From Larix kaempferi (Eukaryota > Streptophyta > Pinopsida > Pinales > Pinaceae): a stretch of 64,000 bases of DNA. A model generated the notes under the pieces. That model was not told the origin of the DNA, ran no database searches, and was given only the letters and a program-made list of their open reading frames with translations. The translations under genes were made by a program, and so were the position numbers. Positions within the stretch are counted from its first letter, which is position 1. Each line of letters opens with the position of its first letter. Where the stretch lies: NCBI GenBank assembly GCA_027924585.1, contig BSBM01000186.1, forward strand, positions 620,001-684,000, written 5' to 3'. Positions 20,772 to 32,556 of the stretch are shown in pieces.

Positions 20772-23700
20772 GACGTATCGTTAAATAAGAATTGTCGCAT
20801 GGGGATTGTCATTTGTAATATAATGATACTTTTTAATTGTCTTCCATGATTGACGTTTAGACCTTTCGAGGTACTATGTTATAAAAATAAGGGTATTAGG
20901 TTGGTATTAGGGCACTTAAATATTAAACAAATGAATACATGTGTTTCTATTAGATCATCATTTATTAGTGTTATTATTAGTGTTATTATTATTATTATTA
21001 TGATTAATTAAAAACCAATAACCACAATGTCCTTTGCCATAAACATTTTCAAATGTACTAACAGAATAAATTAATTAATTAAATAACTCTTTCTTTACTG
21101 AACTATCTCATGAAAAGTTAAAAGAATTAATTGACCATTTAATAAAAGAAGGGAATATAAGATAAGTTTCATTATATTAATATACTTAAATTACTGCCAT
21201 GTAAGATAGAAGGTTCGAATTTGGGTGTATAATTAAAAAAATTCACTACTTCCAATATGGAAAGGTCAACAATCATAAACCTTAAATTTATATTTTATTC
21301 CACTTAATTAATATTGGAAATAGTGAGTGGATGGGTAATTAACCCACCATCTCGTAAAGACCCCATTTTGAACATATCGAGAAAATCATAATGAATGTGC
21401 AGTCCATCCACTTAATTGAATTTAATTGACCTTAATGTTATTGAAATGCTCGAGAAGAACAAATATTTAAAAACTATATTTTATACGGGATTGGAATTAA
21501 TGTTTTGGGGGATTCGAGGGATTAGATGGAGGCTGGTGGAGTAAGCCGGAAGGCTAATGGAGGTGGAAAATGGTATATAGGCCAGTTTCTGGGGAATTGA
21601 GAGGGGTTTCTTTTGTGAGTGAGCAGGGAGGAGAACTGGGATTTTGGAGGTGAAGCCAAGGAAGGGGAAAAATCAAGGCTTGGAGGATGGGGGTAAATCC
21701 AAGGAGAAGGTGGAAAACTCAGGAGGAAATACAACATTTTTGAACAAGAGGGAAGTTTCTATCTGGATTATCGGCTGTGGGATCGGGGGCTAGGAAACCC
21801 GTTGGTTTCCTAGGGCCAGCGTGATAAGAGCTGGTCGGCAGGGTGGTTCATCTGTTTTGGTTACTAAGTCCTAGTACAAAGGAGCTACAAGATCTATAGG
21901 GGCAATCTACAACTTACACCGGTTCAGGTATTCTAATGGTAGTTTAGAAAAATGATTTATATCTCAATATACTAAGTATTATGCAAGAAATTACAATTAT
22001 ATGTATGTTGTTAATAACTATATGTATGTGCATTGTGCTAAACATAATAATACTTATTTATTACTAAAATAATTATGAAGAAAAAACAACTCCGTAGGAG
22101 CTGGGTACAAAACTTGATTTCAAAATCTAGAACTTCGGTGCCCTTTCAGATAGAGGGGCACTGCAATGAGCCTGGTTATTTTCCTATGTCAAGCTCGTTA
22201 AAAAATTAAATATATCCCCTCCCTTTGAGTCAAGTATTTCTCCAAATTTAATATATGAACCTTCATTTCATTCAACTATGTTATTTAATCCTCTTTCTTC
22301 TTCCTCCCCTAGTGAATATATTCCTATTAGTGACCATGACTTTGATTGGATGACGAAAAGAGTAGGAGAACGAAACAAAGCTTGGGGGGCATGTATCTAG
22401 CCTCTCGATATCATACTAGAGGTAAGCCATCAACTTCTTCCGTTGGGGGAAAAATTTATAACCTCTAGACATCATGTTGGGAAGTAACCCACTAATGGGC
22501 ATTATACCGAGCAAAGTTTATTTTCCATTACAAGCTCGTTAAAAAATGAAGCAAACATCATGAGAATTCTTTCCCCCTATATTTGAGCTAAAAAATAGTA
22601 AGATGGTATTGAGCTTACTTTTCATATTTTTCATGCTATGGTTGAAACATGAAAAGTGGTTTGAGCTTACTTTTTACTTTTTCGTGCTCTGGTTAAAAAT
22701 ATGAAAAAGATTCTCAGTTCTTCTGATACCATTGTCGTGCTCATTAAAATTTTGAGTAAAAAGGTGTGTATAACGAGTATAGGTTTATCACTTTATCTGG
22801 CCTCGCTAGACTACTTAAGGAAAAGGAACTGTGTTGAGTTTAATTTTTTCTTTTGTCATACTCAGTCATAAACCATGGCAAAGTTATACATGGAGTCCTC
22901 TTTAAGCTCTTTTCAGACTCCCAAAATAGGAAAAGATTGTTGAGCAAACTTGTTTCTTTCACGCTCATAAAAGGATTTGAAAGTACGTCTATTTGATGAT
23001 AGTTTATCCATTTTTTAGACTGTTTATACTATTTACGAAAAAGGAATACTCAAGTCAATCATGATTAGAATAGTTCTCTCTCATGTTGTTTTATCCTTTT
23101 TCGGGTGAGGAGACTAACGTTTACGAAAAAGAACCATTATGAGTCTTCTTTTGACTATTTCAGACTCTCTAAATGTGAAACGTCACCGAGTTTACCTCCT
23201 TTGAACTTGTAAAATTATACATGGAAGGACCCTTTTTGGGATCGAATCCCTCCTTTCTTAGGTTCGTAAAACATGTGAGATTGGAATCATCATATGATGA
23301 GCTACATCGAGCATTTGTTACCCTCTTTCAGCTGGTTAAAAATAAAAGAGGCACTCATCCATCACGATGGGTAAATTAAGGAAATGGGAAGATGTATTTG
23401 AGTCTGTATTAATGGAATCTTAAAGTAACCTTTGAACATGGCACCTGTCTGCATTCTAGTCAAATAGTTGTGTAATCTGCTTGCCTCTAAGTCATACCAA
23501 TTCCATGAGTCATTCTACTCCTTTGGTTACTCTGAAGAATGCTTCAATCATTTGTTGCATTATGTCTTGGTCCCTGCTATGTTGAGTCAATTCTTCCAAG
23601 TCACTTTTCATGTTGTTAAATGTTCAACAGAAGTCTTTGGCCAGAATCAACCTTCGCACTCATTAAACCTTACATTTTGTTGGTCGTCCCTGTTTACCAT

Positions 23701-24716
23701 TACACCTTTGTATCAGTTCACACTCATTTGATCTACTGTATTATATCACTTCCTTTGTCAGTTTCGTGTCGATGATGTGGGATGGGTCATGGCCCTCCTC
23801 CGACGAGTCTATTCTTGTCGACACCGACTCATCATCCAGGAATTAGACTGAGAAACTAGTTGGTACCATGGATCTTGCATGCCTCAATGGTAGGTTTCCT
23901 CGCTTTCGACAATAGGTTTACATCATTGACCTCTGATCGAATGATTCCACAAATGTTTGACTCCAACTCATTTATTCGCATTCGTTGGGATGTACTAGTG
24001 ATGCCATGGGGATCATTGTCATCATTGGTGATTTACCCCACACTTGTTAATGGTTCACATCATTGACTGGTAATCAAGTGGTTTCTACAATGTTTGAATT
24101 CAACACATTGTAATCACATGGTAAGATTCTTATCATTTTCGGGAATGGGTAGAAGACCCTGGCTTGTTCTAATGTCTTAATAATACCCCTAGGTTGCGAT
24201 GGAGATTTTTTAGTAGGTCCCCACGCAGATGTTATGATGAAGACCTCATTAATGTACTTTCACACAGATCCACTCTTGTATTGTCCATGGATGTGTTATT
24301 AGCTCATCTAGGATCTACGCTTGTATTTTAGTAACCATGATTGTGTTCAGTCATTCAGATATGGATCTAAGTTGTATTTTGGTGGCCATTTCATCGGTTA
24401 GTATCAACATGGATCTGCAATGTTTTGGTCGGAAGCTATGTTGTGAGTCGTTGGGATGATAAAATTATTGTACTGCAAAAGATCCTTGGTTATTGTTGAC
24501 ATATTTCCAACCAACAGTTCCTTGCCTCGATCCTTTATACTTTATCGATCAAAGTATTTCACCTATCCTGTTACACTATCTTCATACTTTTGTTCGAGAT
24601 AGAACACATTAAGGAGAAAACAAGAACCCAATGTCTTTAGACACCACCATCACATGCTTGAGAATTTGTAAATTTTTTGTTTGAGTATCAATAAGAGAGC
24701 ACCAAATTGGGTCTCC
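20772..24716. repeat. large tandem unit A, right part
   Basis: Collinear with 33540-38600 and 49590-54650. It contains an (ATT)n run near 20960-21002, the degenerate ctcgttaaaa-type repeats (22190-23345) and a purine tract plus LTR-like start at 22376-22392. Compared with unit B it lacks about 1.12 kb (B 37347-38470) at a junction near 24591 that shares only a few T bases. No reading frame is conserved among units. Confidence 0.85.
22190..23345. repeat. degenerate CTCGTTAAAA-type interspersed repeats, unit A
   Basis: Variants of the core ctcgttaaaa (gctcattaaaa, gctcataaaa, acttgtaaaa, gttcgtaaaa, ctggttaaaa) recur at about 22194, 22533, 22738, 22964, 23205, 23263 and 23332, alternating with 'cagactc' and 'tttacgaaaaagg' motifs. 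Units B (34950-36100) and C (50990-52140) keep the same order. This is the remnant of a longer-period repeat array. Confidence 0.5.
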
Positions 24717-27010
24717 ACTCATCACCCCCCCTCGGCCCTATTCTCTTACACCCCCTCCTCCTCTTCACCCCCCACTCCTCCTCCTACTCCTACTTCTCTT
24801 CACTCTCCCTCCCTCTCCTCCTCATCCTTCTCCTCCCCATCTACCCCTCCCCCTACCATCCCATAACCTCCTCCTCCACCTCCACCTCCCCACACCCTTA
24901 TCCCTCCCCTAGCCTCCGCACCCTCCTCCTCCATCTCCCCCTCCACTCCTCCTCCCCCTCTCTCACTGCCTTCTCCTCCTCCTCCTCCTCTTCCTCCTTC
25001 CCCCGCCCTCCACCTCTGTTCTCTCCCCCCTCTTCCCCTCCCCTTCCCTCCCCTCTCCTCCACTCTCCCCTCTAACCATCCTTTCCCATACCCTTCATTT
25101 ATTTCCTTGTCCTCCCCCATCCCCTTCTCCTCCTCGCCCCCTCCTACTCCCTCCTCTACTCCTCCCCCTATCTCTTACCCTCCCCTCCATTTCACCTCCT
25201 TCCCTCCTCCCTTCGTCTCCTCCTCCCTGGCCCCTCCTATTCCCTCCCCCCTCATCTCCCCATCCTACTCCTACTCCTAGTCCTCCCCTTCTCCCTTTAC
25301 CTTCCCTCTCCCCTTCCTCCCACCCCTAACTTATCCTCCCTTGTTCCTCCCTGTCTTCCCACCCCTTCTCTTCCTCCTCCTCCTCCTCCTCCTCCCCCTC
25401 CACCCCATCCTCTTACTCCTCCTCCTATTACTCCTCCTCATCTTCCACCTCATCCTCTTATGCCTCCTCATATTCCTCCTCCACTCATCCTCTTACTCCT
25501 CCTCATATTCCTCCTCTTCCTACTCCCCCTACCATTCCCCTCCCCTCTCTCCTGCATATGACCCTTCCCTTCCCTACCCTCCCATCCACTCTCCACTCTA
25601 ACCATCATTCCCCATCCACTCCATTTTTTTCCCTATCCTCCACCCTCCCCTTATCCTCCTCTCCCCCCTCCTACAACATCCTTTACTGCTCCCCCTATCA
25701 CTTCCCCAACCCCTCCAACCTCTCCCCACCCCTCCTACCCACCTCCCTTCCCCTCCTCCTCCCCCCTCCTCTCCCCCTCCTACTCCAAATCCTACCATTC
25801 TCCCTCTCCCTTCCCTCTCCTGTTCATCTAGCTGCTACCTTATCCTCCCCTCTTCCCACCCATCCTCTTCCTCCTCCTTGTCCTCCCCCTCCACCTACTC
25901 CTCTTACTCCTTCTCATCTTCCTCCTCCCCCTCTTTTTCCTCCACCTCCACCTCCCACACCTCCACCATACTCTCCTTCCATATCCCCCTCCTCCCACTC
26001 TCCTAATGCCTCTCCTGCCCTTACTTCCCCATCCCTCTCACTCCTCCTCCACATTGTCTACCCCACATCCACCCCGACCCCTCTCTCACTCCTTCAGATT
26101 TTCCTCCTCCTCCACCCTACTCCTCCTCCTCCTCCCCTTCTCCTCCTCCACATCCTCCCCCCCTAAACCCCTACCCCTATCAGCTCTCTCCCCCTATCTC
26201 CACCTCCCCCCCTCCCGCTACCATCTACTCCCCATACTATGCCTCTCCCCATCCCCCTCCCCCCTCGTCCACTCTCCCTCTCCCACTCTCCCATCCACCT
26301 CCCCCTATTGCACCTCTCTCCTTCACCTACTCCCCCTACTCCCCCTCTCCCCATCCTCCTACACCCTACTCCACCTAATACCCCTCTAACCATCCCCCTA
26401 CCCCCTACTCCCCCTCTCCCCTCCTCCTTCCTCCTCCTAATCATACCCCCTCCCACTACTCCCTCTCTCCCCCTCCCCCCACCCCTCTCCCCCTCCTCCT
26501 CCCCCCTAATCGCCCTCTCCCCATCCCCCTATATCCTCCCCCTCCCTTTCCCATCTTTCTACCTCCTCCCCAGATCCTCGTCTCCCCCTCCCCCGCCTCC
26601 CCCGCTCCCACTTCACCCCCTCCCACCCTCCTCTCCCCCCTTCCCCCCTTCCACATCCACCTTCCTCCCCTCCCCCTATTCCTTCCATTACCGACTCCCC
26701 CACATTTACCCTCCCCTTTCCCCCCTCCTCTTCCCCCCCTCCTCTTCCTCTCTCCCTTATTCTCTCCCCCATCCCCCCCACCCCTCCCCCTACCCCTCCA
26801 CATCGCCCCTCTTCCTCATCCTCCCCTCTCTATCCCTTTGCCTCCCCTTCACTTCCTCCCCCTGGCTCCCTCCTCATCCTCCCACTCCCGCTCCCCTTCC
26901 CCCTCCTCCTTCCTCATTCCTTTTCTCCTCTCGACACATGGCCCTAGCATCCTCTCCCAATCCTCCACCTTTTCCTACACCCCATGCCTCCACTACCCTT
27001 CAATTGTGCG
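24717..27010. repeat. polypyrimidine (CT) tract 1, unit A
   Basis: Nearly pure C and T on the plus strand (GGA/GGGA-rich on the minus) for 2.3 kb. It starts right after the conserved caccaaattgggtctccactc. Its end (about 26930-27010, cacatggccc... caattgtg) matches the end of the unit C tract at about 60075-60150, so this copy has the native tail but a shortened middle. Long proline/serine/leucine frames on plus and glycine/arginine frames on minus result from the absence of stop codons and are not genes. Confidence 0.92.
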
Positions 27011-27676
27011 CCATCCTCTATTTTCATTAATACATCAATGTTTTCATTTCCCATAAATGATGAATAATTTCATTTATAGTAGTTCTCCTTGCTCAATTGC
27101 TTAGATGAATCATGTTATCTTATAGCATCTTGTCTTTGACCTTTTGAGCCTTTTGTAGGTAATCTCTTCATCAACAAGCAGAATTACGAAAACTTCAAGC
27201 TATGAGGACGACCTTCATAAATAAGGTGTGGACTTGACTCTTTGTGTTCAAGCAATTTGATAGATCTAGGGAAAAATTTTCATTCTTATTTTTCTTTGTA
27301 CTAGATCTGAAGCATTCAGACTAGGGAAATCAGTCGGTGTCTGCATTGACAGATTTATCCGTTAACAATGATGGTCTTGAATGACAGTAGGACTACCTCT
27401 TTATAGCCACTACTCGAAACAAAGGTGGCATGGTGTCCCATGGTCCAGGACAACTGAAGAAATGCATCATGTGTATCTGGAATTAATTATTTTTTATGTT
27501 GGAATTCCAACCTAGGAAGTGGCCTATGCAATGGAGGGGCTTGGAAATGTTTTGTTTGAGATACAACACATTAAGGAGAAAACAAGAACCCAATGTCTTT
27601 AGACACCACCATCACATGCTTGAGAATTTGTAAATTTTTTATTTGAGTATCAACAAGAGAACACCAAATTGGGTCT
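27011..27676. repeat. extra partial copy of the unit's right end
   Basis: The segment matches 37940-38600 (B) and 53990-54650 (C): it starts at cctctattttcattaatac and ends at gggtctccactc. It is joined directly to the tail of CT tract 1, so unit A contains two CT tracts. The join falls at a shared TCCTC, consistent with a microhomology-mediated or unequal-exchange rearrangement. Confidence 0.8.
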
Positions 27677-29562
27677 CCACTCATCCCCCCCTCCTCTTCA
27701 CCCCCCACTCCTCCTCCTACTCCTTCTAGTTCTCCTACTCCTATTCCTCCTCATCCTTCTCCTCCCTATCTCCCCCTCACCCTACCGTCCCATACCCTCC
27801 TCCTCCACCTCCATCTCCCCACACCCCTATCCCTCCCCTACCATCTGCACCCTCCTCCTCCACCTCCCCCCACATTCCTCATACCCCTTTCCGACTCACT
27901 TCTCCTCCTCCTCCTCCAACTCCTCTTCCTCCTACCCCCTCCCCTCTATCTCCCCTCTCTCCCCTTTGTTCCCCTTCCCTTACCTTCCCTCCCCTCCACT
28001 CTCCTGTCTAACCATCCTTTCTCATCCTCTCAATTTATTTCACTCTCCTCCCCCCTCCCCTCATCCTCCTCTCCCCCTCCTACTCCTCCTTGTACTCCTC
28101 CCCTACACTCCTCCTCACCTTCCCCCAACCACAACATTCCCCCTCCTCTTCCTCTTCTGCCTCCTCTCCCATCTCCCTCTGCCTCCTCTCCCTACTCCTT
28201 CTTTGATGCCCCCACCATGTTCCTTCTCCTTGTCATGCTCTCACACCTCACCTTTAACTCCTCTCCCCCCCTCCCCTCCACTAATCTACCAACTCCCCCC
28301 TCTCCCATTTATCCTCCCCTTCCCTACCCTGCCCCATCCTCCTCCCAATTTTCTCCTCCCCATAACCCCACTTCCTCCTCCTCCCCTCTCCCCCTAGCCT
28401 CTCATCCACCTTATCCCCTCTCCTCCCCATTTCACCCTCCCCCATTCCCCCTCCCCTTACCCTTGACCATCCTCCTCCTCCCCCAATCCTTCCCTAACCT
28501 GCTCCATCCTATACCCCTCCCCTCCTCCTCCCTCCCTACTCATGATGCTCCTACCCCCCTCTCCCATCCCATATCCCTCCCATCTCAACTCTCCCTCTCC
28601 ACCCTCTATCCCGTCCCCTACATAATACTCTCCCCTCCTCCTCCTCCTCCTCCTCCTCCCCCTCCTCCTCCTCCTCCTCCCTCTCCCCCACCTCCTACTC
28701 CTCCCTCTCTCCATATCCCTCTACATCTCCCTTTTCACTCCCTTCCTCCCCACCTCCCATCCCCTCCCATCACCCTATCCCATCCCCTCCTCCTATACAT
28801 GCACCTCTCCCTATCCTCCCCCCTTCCCCTACCTCCCCCCCTCATCCTACTCTTCCCCCTCTCCATCTACCTCACCTCTCCCCTCCTCCTCCACCTCTCC
28901 CTATCCTCCTCCCCTCTCCCCCCTCCTCCTCTTCAAATCCTCCACCCTCCTCCCCCTCCTCCTCTTCCTCCTCATATCCCCTCCCCCACCCTACTACCCC
29001 TATCCCCATCCCCCTCTCCCCTCCCCCTCCCCCTCCTCCTCATACCCCTCCCCCAATCCATCTCTCCTCCACTCCCCTCCCCCTACTACACCTCTCCCCA
29101 TCCCCCTCCCCCTCTCTCCCCATCCCACTCCCCCTAATCCCCTTCCCCCTCCCCCTACCCATCCCCCTCTCCCCCATCTCCCTTCCCCTCTCTCCCCCTC
29201 TCAAATCCCCCTCCCCGCTACTCCCCCTCTCCCATTCCCCCTCTCCCTTACCCCACTCTCCCTCTCTCCCTCTCCCATCCCCCCCCCTAATCCCCCTACT
29301 GCACCTCTCTCCTCCACCTACTAAGCCGACTACTCTCTCCCCCTACGCCTCCCCCCTACTCCCCCTACTCCCCCTCTCCCCATACCCCTACCTGCTACTC
29401 CCCCTTTCCCCTCCTCCTTCCTCCTCCTACTCCTCATACCCCCCTTCCCCTACTCCCTCTCTCCCCCTCCCCCTACCCTCTACTCCCCCTCTTTCCATCC
29501 CCCTTTCTCCTCCTCCTCCCTTTCCCATCTCTCTACCTCCTCCGCACATCCTTGTCTCCCCC
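27677..29562. repeat. polypyrimidine (CT) tract 2, unit A
   Basis: 1.9 kb of C/T-rich sequence, with a (TCC)n run near 28628-28685. It ends ...acatccttgtctcccc and passes straight into the unit B start. Frames of 242 and 306 residues in it are low-complexity artefacts. Confidence 0.92.
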
Positions 29563-30139
29563 TAACTTCTCAATGTTTTGAGTGAAGAGTCAACCAATCA
29601 TTAGGGGAACCATAAATTCTAATAATAAAAGAAAAGAGTTAGCCTTTGTCTACAAAAAAATAAAGAATTCGCAAGAAGTTGGCCATTACCAAGAAATTAA
29701 TAAATTAATCAAGGTAAAAATTAATAAATTAATCAAGGTGAAGAGTTTAATGAAATTGAATAGAAACTAGTTATTAGAAACTTAATAACTCGATGAAATA
29801 TTTCTAAATTAGGAAGAGAAGGAGTTTTGCCAAAATCGAAAATTTAAAGGCAATATTATTATTAATAATAAAAGGTCAAATATGGAAGGAAAAAGAAAAA
29901 GTTAAAAAATTTGATAATAAAAAAGGGGTTTCAAAAAGTGAAAACAAAGATTGGTGCAACTAAAGGTAAATATTAGGGGGCTTATAATTAGCTTATATAA
30001 TTAGTATAAAGCAAAGAATAAACTCTAAGGGAACTTGAATGAGAAATGAAAATATGAGGGTAAAGTAAAAGATGAGAAGATTAAATAATGAAAAGGACAA
30101 GAACTAAAAGGAACTAAGAGACACTCATACCATGAAGAA

Positions 30140-31225
30140 TGAAAGGGGGAAGAATTAGAGAAAGTTCATTGTCCTATATGATGTATAATGGGATTCCATG
30201 AATGGATCAAATTATATCCATCTTCATAATTGAAATTGTTAGGATGCTTTTTTTATTTCAAGGAACTCTCTAGTGATATGAGATGAGTAGTGGGAAGTTG
30301 AGGCTAGGATGTTGGTTTGGACAGAGAAAATGAGGTGTTTAGAATTATGGGAGTCCCTATTCAATGGTAGCTAACTTAATCATGGGGTTGTGGAATGTGC
30401 CAACTATATGCTCTTTACTACAGGTTTTGATGGAACTACCAGTCTGGTCTATATAGGACTTCGCACAGAAGTAGGGAATTTGGTACACTCCTTGGCCAAG
30501 CATTTGATTAGTTTATCTTTAAAAGTTCTTAAAAATTCCTTTGGGTTCTATAATGGGGTTTGAAAATATTTGGCAAAGTTCTTTTTGGATAAAATATTGC
30601 AGATGTGATTGATAAGCCCATGAAAGTAGGGGAGTGAAATAAGAGCCGAGGGGTAATGGAAATAGAGGATTTTGATTTTGAGTGAGGGATAAGCAAAATG
30701 ATTTTTTGATTTGAGAAATAGAGTAACCATTGGCTAGGAGGTCCTTTGTAAGGTTGGCTCATTCTTGTTCAAAGAGGTGGGTAGTAGATATTCAAATGTC
30801 ATGATTAATAAGGGCTTTAAGAATAACTAGTTTTTTTGCTGGATGGTGGTGGGAATGTGAATGATGATATTGTTCCATATGGGTCTTTTTGTAATAAAAT
30901 TGGTGGGTGATGGTTCCATTAGGTTGGAAAGTGATGAGAACATCTAGTAAGTGAAAAGATTTTTCCTTTTGGATTTCCATAGTGAGTTGAATGTGGGGGG
31001 AATCTATTCAAGTGATTAAAGAAATAATTTACAAAATACTAAACATTGGGTGAAATGAAAAGGGTGTGATCAACAAATCGAAACCAACATTTGGGATTTA
31101 GATTGAAACCATTTAAAACTAGAGCTTTGAAATGTTCCATAAATATGTTGGCTACCATTGGGGATAAAGATGAACCCATATCTATGTCTTTTGTTTGTTC
31201 ATAGAATGTTCCTCCAACTCTTGTG
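30140..31225 (-). pseudogene. Penelope-like element remnant, unit B
   Basis: It has the same structure as in unit A and is slightly better preserved in the thumb. The frame at 30980-30792 reads LLDVLITFQPNG, THQFYYKKTHMEQYHHSH and HHHPAKKLVILKALINH, the HHHPA...L.N block that marks Penelope-like reverse transcriptases. The endonuclease start reads GVYQIPYFCAKSYIDQTG with SSIKTCSKEH after it. The catalytic position again reads FVDH. Several stops and frame changes remain, so no protein is made. Confidence 0.78.
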
Positions 31226-31637
31226 TACTCCCTTGGTCAACCTAGTACTACTCCTACGACATTAGAGGTTCCAACTATTAATATTTTTGATGATTCTCTT
31301 TCTAGATATATATTTAGCTTAATTCTATTATGTAGAAGCTAATAACATCATATGTAGACATTATAAGTATATTTAACAGGCTATGAGTCATCTCATGTAG
31401 TACTTTAAATTTTTGGGCAATGGCTCTAGCATCCTAGTTAATTATTTTGCTTCTGGTCTATTATGAAAAACCAATGACAAACTAAGCTTCTATAGTTGGT
31501 CTAGTTTCCAAAGTGGCAGGCCAACCACATAAGCATCCATATTTTCTATTTCTTCAGTAATATAATGTTTTTCTGAGCTTATATTATATTCATTTTGAAA
31601 AAGTAAACATAAACAAAATAATAACCATTTGCATCCA

Positions 31638-31654
31638 TCTCTCTCTCTCTCTCA

Positions 31655-31718
<64 letters not shown>
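31638..31718. repeat. (CT)n(CA)n microsatellite, unit B
   Basis: 81 bp, with one CTCA interruption in the CT part and an uninterrupted CA part. Same location as 3518-3602. Confidence 0.95.
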
Positions 31719-31720
<2 letters not shown>

Positions 31721-31985
31721 TTCAGTTTTTGAACATCCATCACAAGCCATTAACTGTCCAAAATTGATAACCGCCATCAAAATAGAAATAAATCCCATCA
31801 ACTATATTGCTTAATTGTCTATACTAAACATGTGTTGTACTAATTCATCAACAAACTATATTTTAGAGTCAATGCATCATTAAAATATATCATAGACTAT
31901 CTACTCCAAAATAAAACATGATGATGATGGTCTACTCCAAAATATCATAGTGTACTTGAAATATAAGATGATGGTCATGATATTA

Positions 31986-32100
31986 ACATTTTAACACAAA
32001 CCACAATTTAAAAAATTACATTTTAACATAAATGAAATTTAAAAATTTACATTTTAACACAAATGACAATTTATAAAATTACATTTTGACACAAAAATCC
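31986..32100. repeat. 32-bp minisatellite, unit B
   Basis: Four copies of the cattttaacacaaa core. The second copy has lost a base or two, so spacing is 30-32 bp. Counterpart of 3866-3992. Confidence 0.8.
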
Positions 32101-32451
32101 CAAACTATATAAACATTTGCTCCATTTCATTGAAGCCCTAGTTGGAACACAAAGGGCACAACCACAAAAAAGACTAGTGCATTGCAGTCAAACTAACCTG
32201 GAAAACGAAGGAGATAAAAAATTTGATGTGTCAAACCAGTACTGGACTCTTGAAATCGCAAAACAAAAAAAACCAGAAGGATCGTTGCAACTCTAGCAAA
32301 TGATTGTGAAAATATGACTTAAGGACATGTATTTATAGATCAATGAGGGTCGTGAAACTGGCAAAAATGCACAACAATCAAATTTAAAAAAATCAAAAAG
32401 TAAATGGGCGTTAAAAAAGAAAAAAAAAGGAAAAACTGTATTGCCTCAACA

Positions 32452-32556
32452 TTCGTCGCTATTGCGACGAAAACAATGTATGTCTCTATAGTGACAAATG
32501 TATGTCGCTATAGCGATGTTAAGGAGTATGCGTCGCTATAGCAACGATCGTCGAGG
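32452..32556. repeat. palindrome cluster, unit B
   Basis: Four copies: gtcgctattgcgac, gtctctatagtgac, gtcgctatagcgat and gtcgctatagcaac. Two are nearly perfect palindromes. This is the fullest version among the three units. Confidence 0.72.

Noticed and set aside
27011-27676. partial unit end as an independent short retrotransposon
   Set aside because: No target duplication or own ends; it is simply the right end of the unit, joined to a CT tract.
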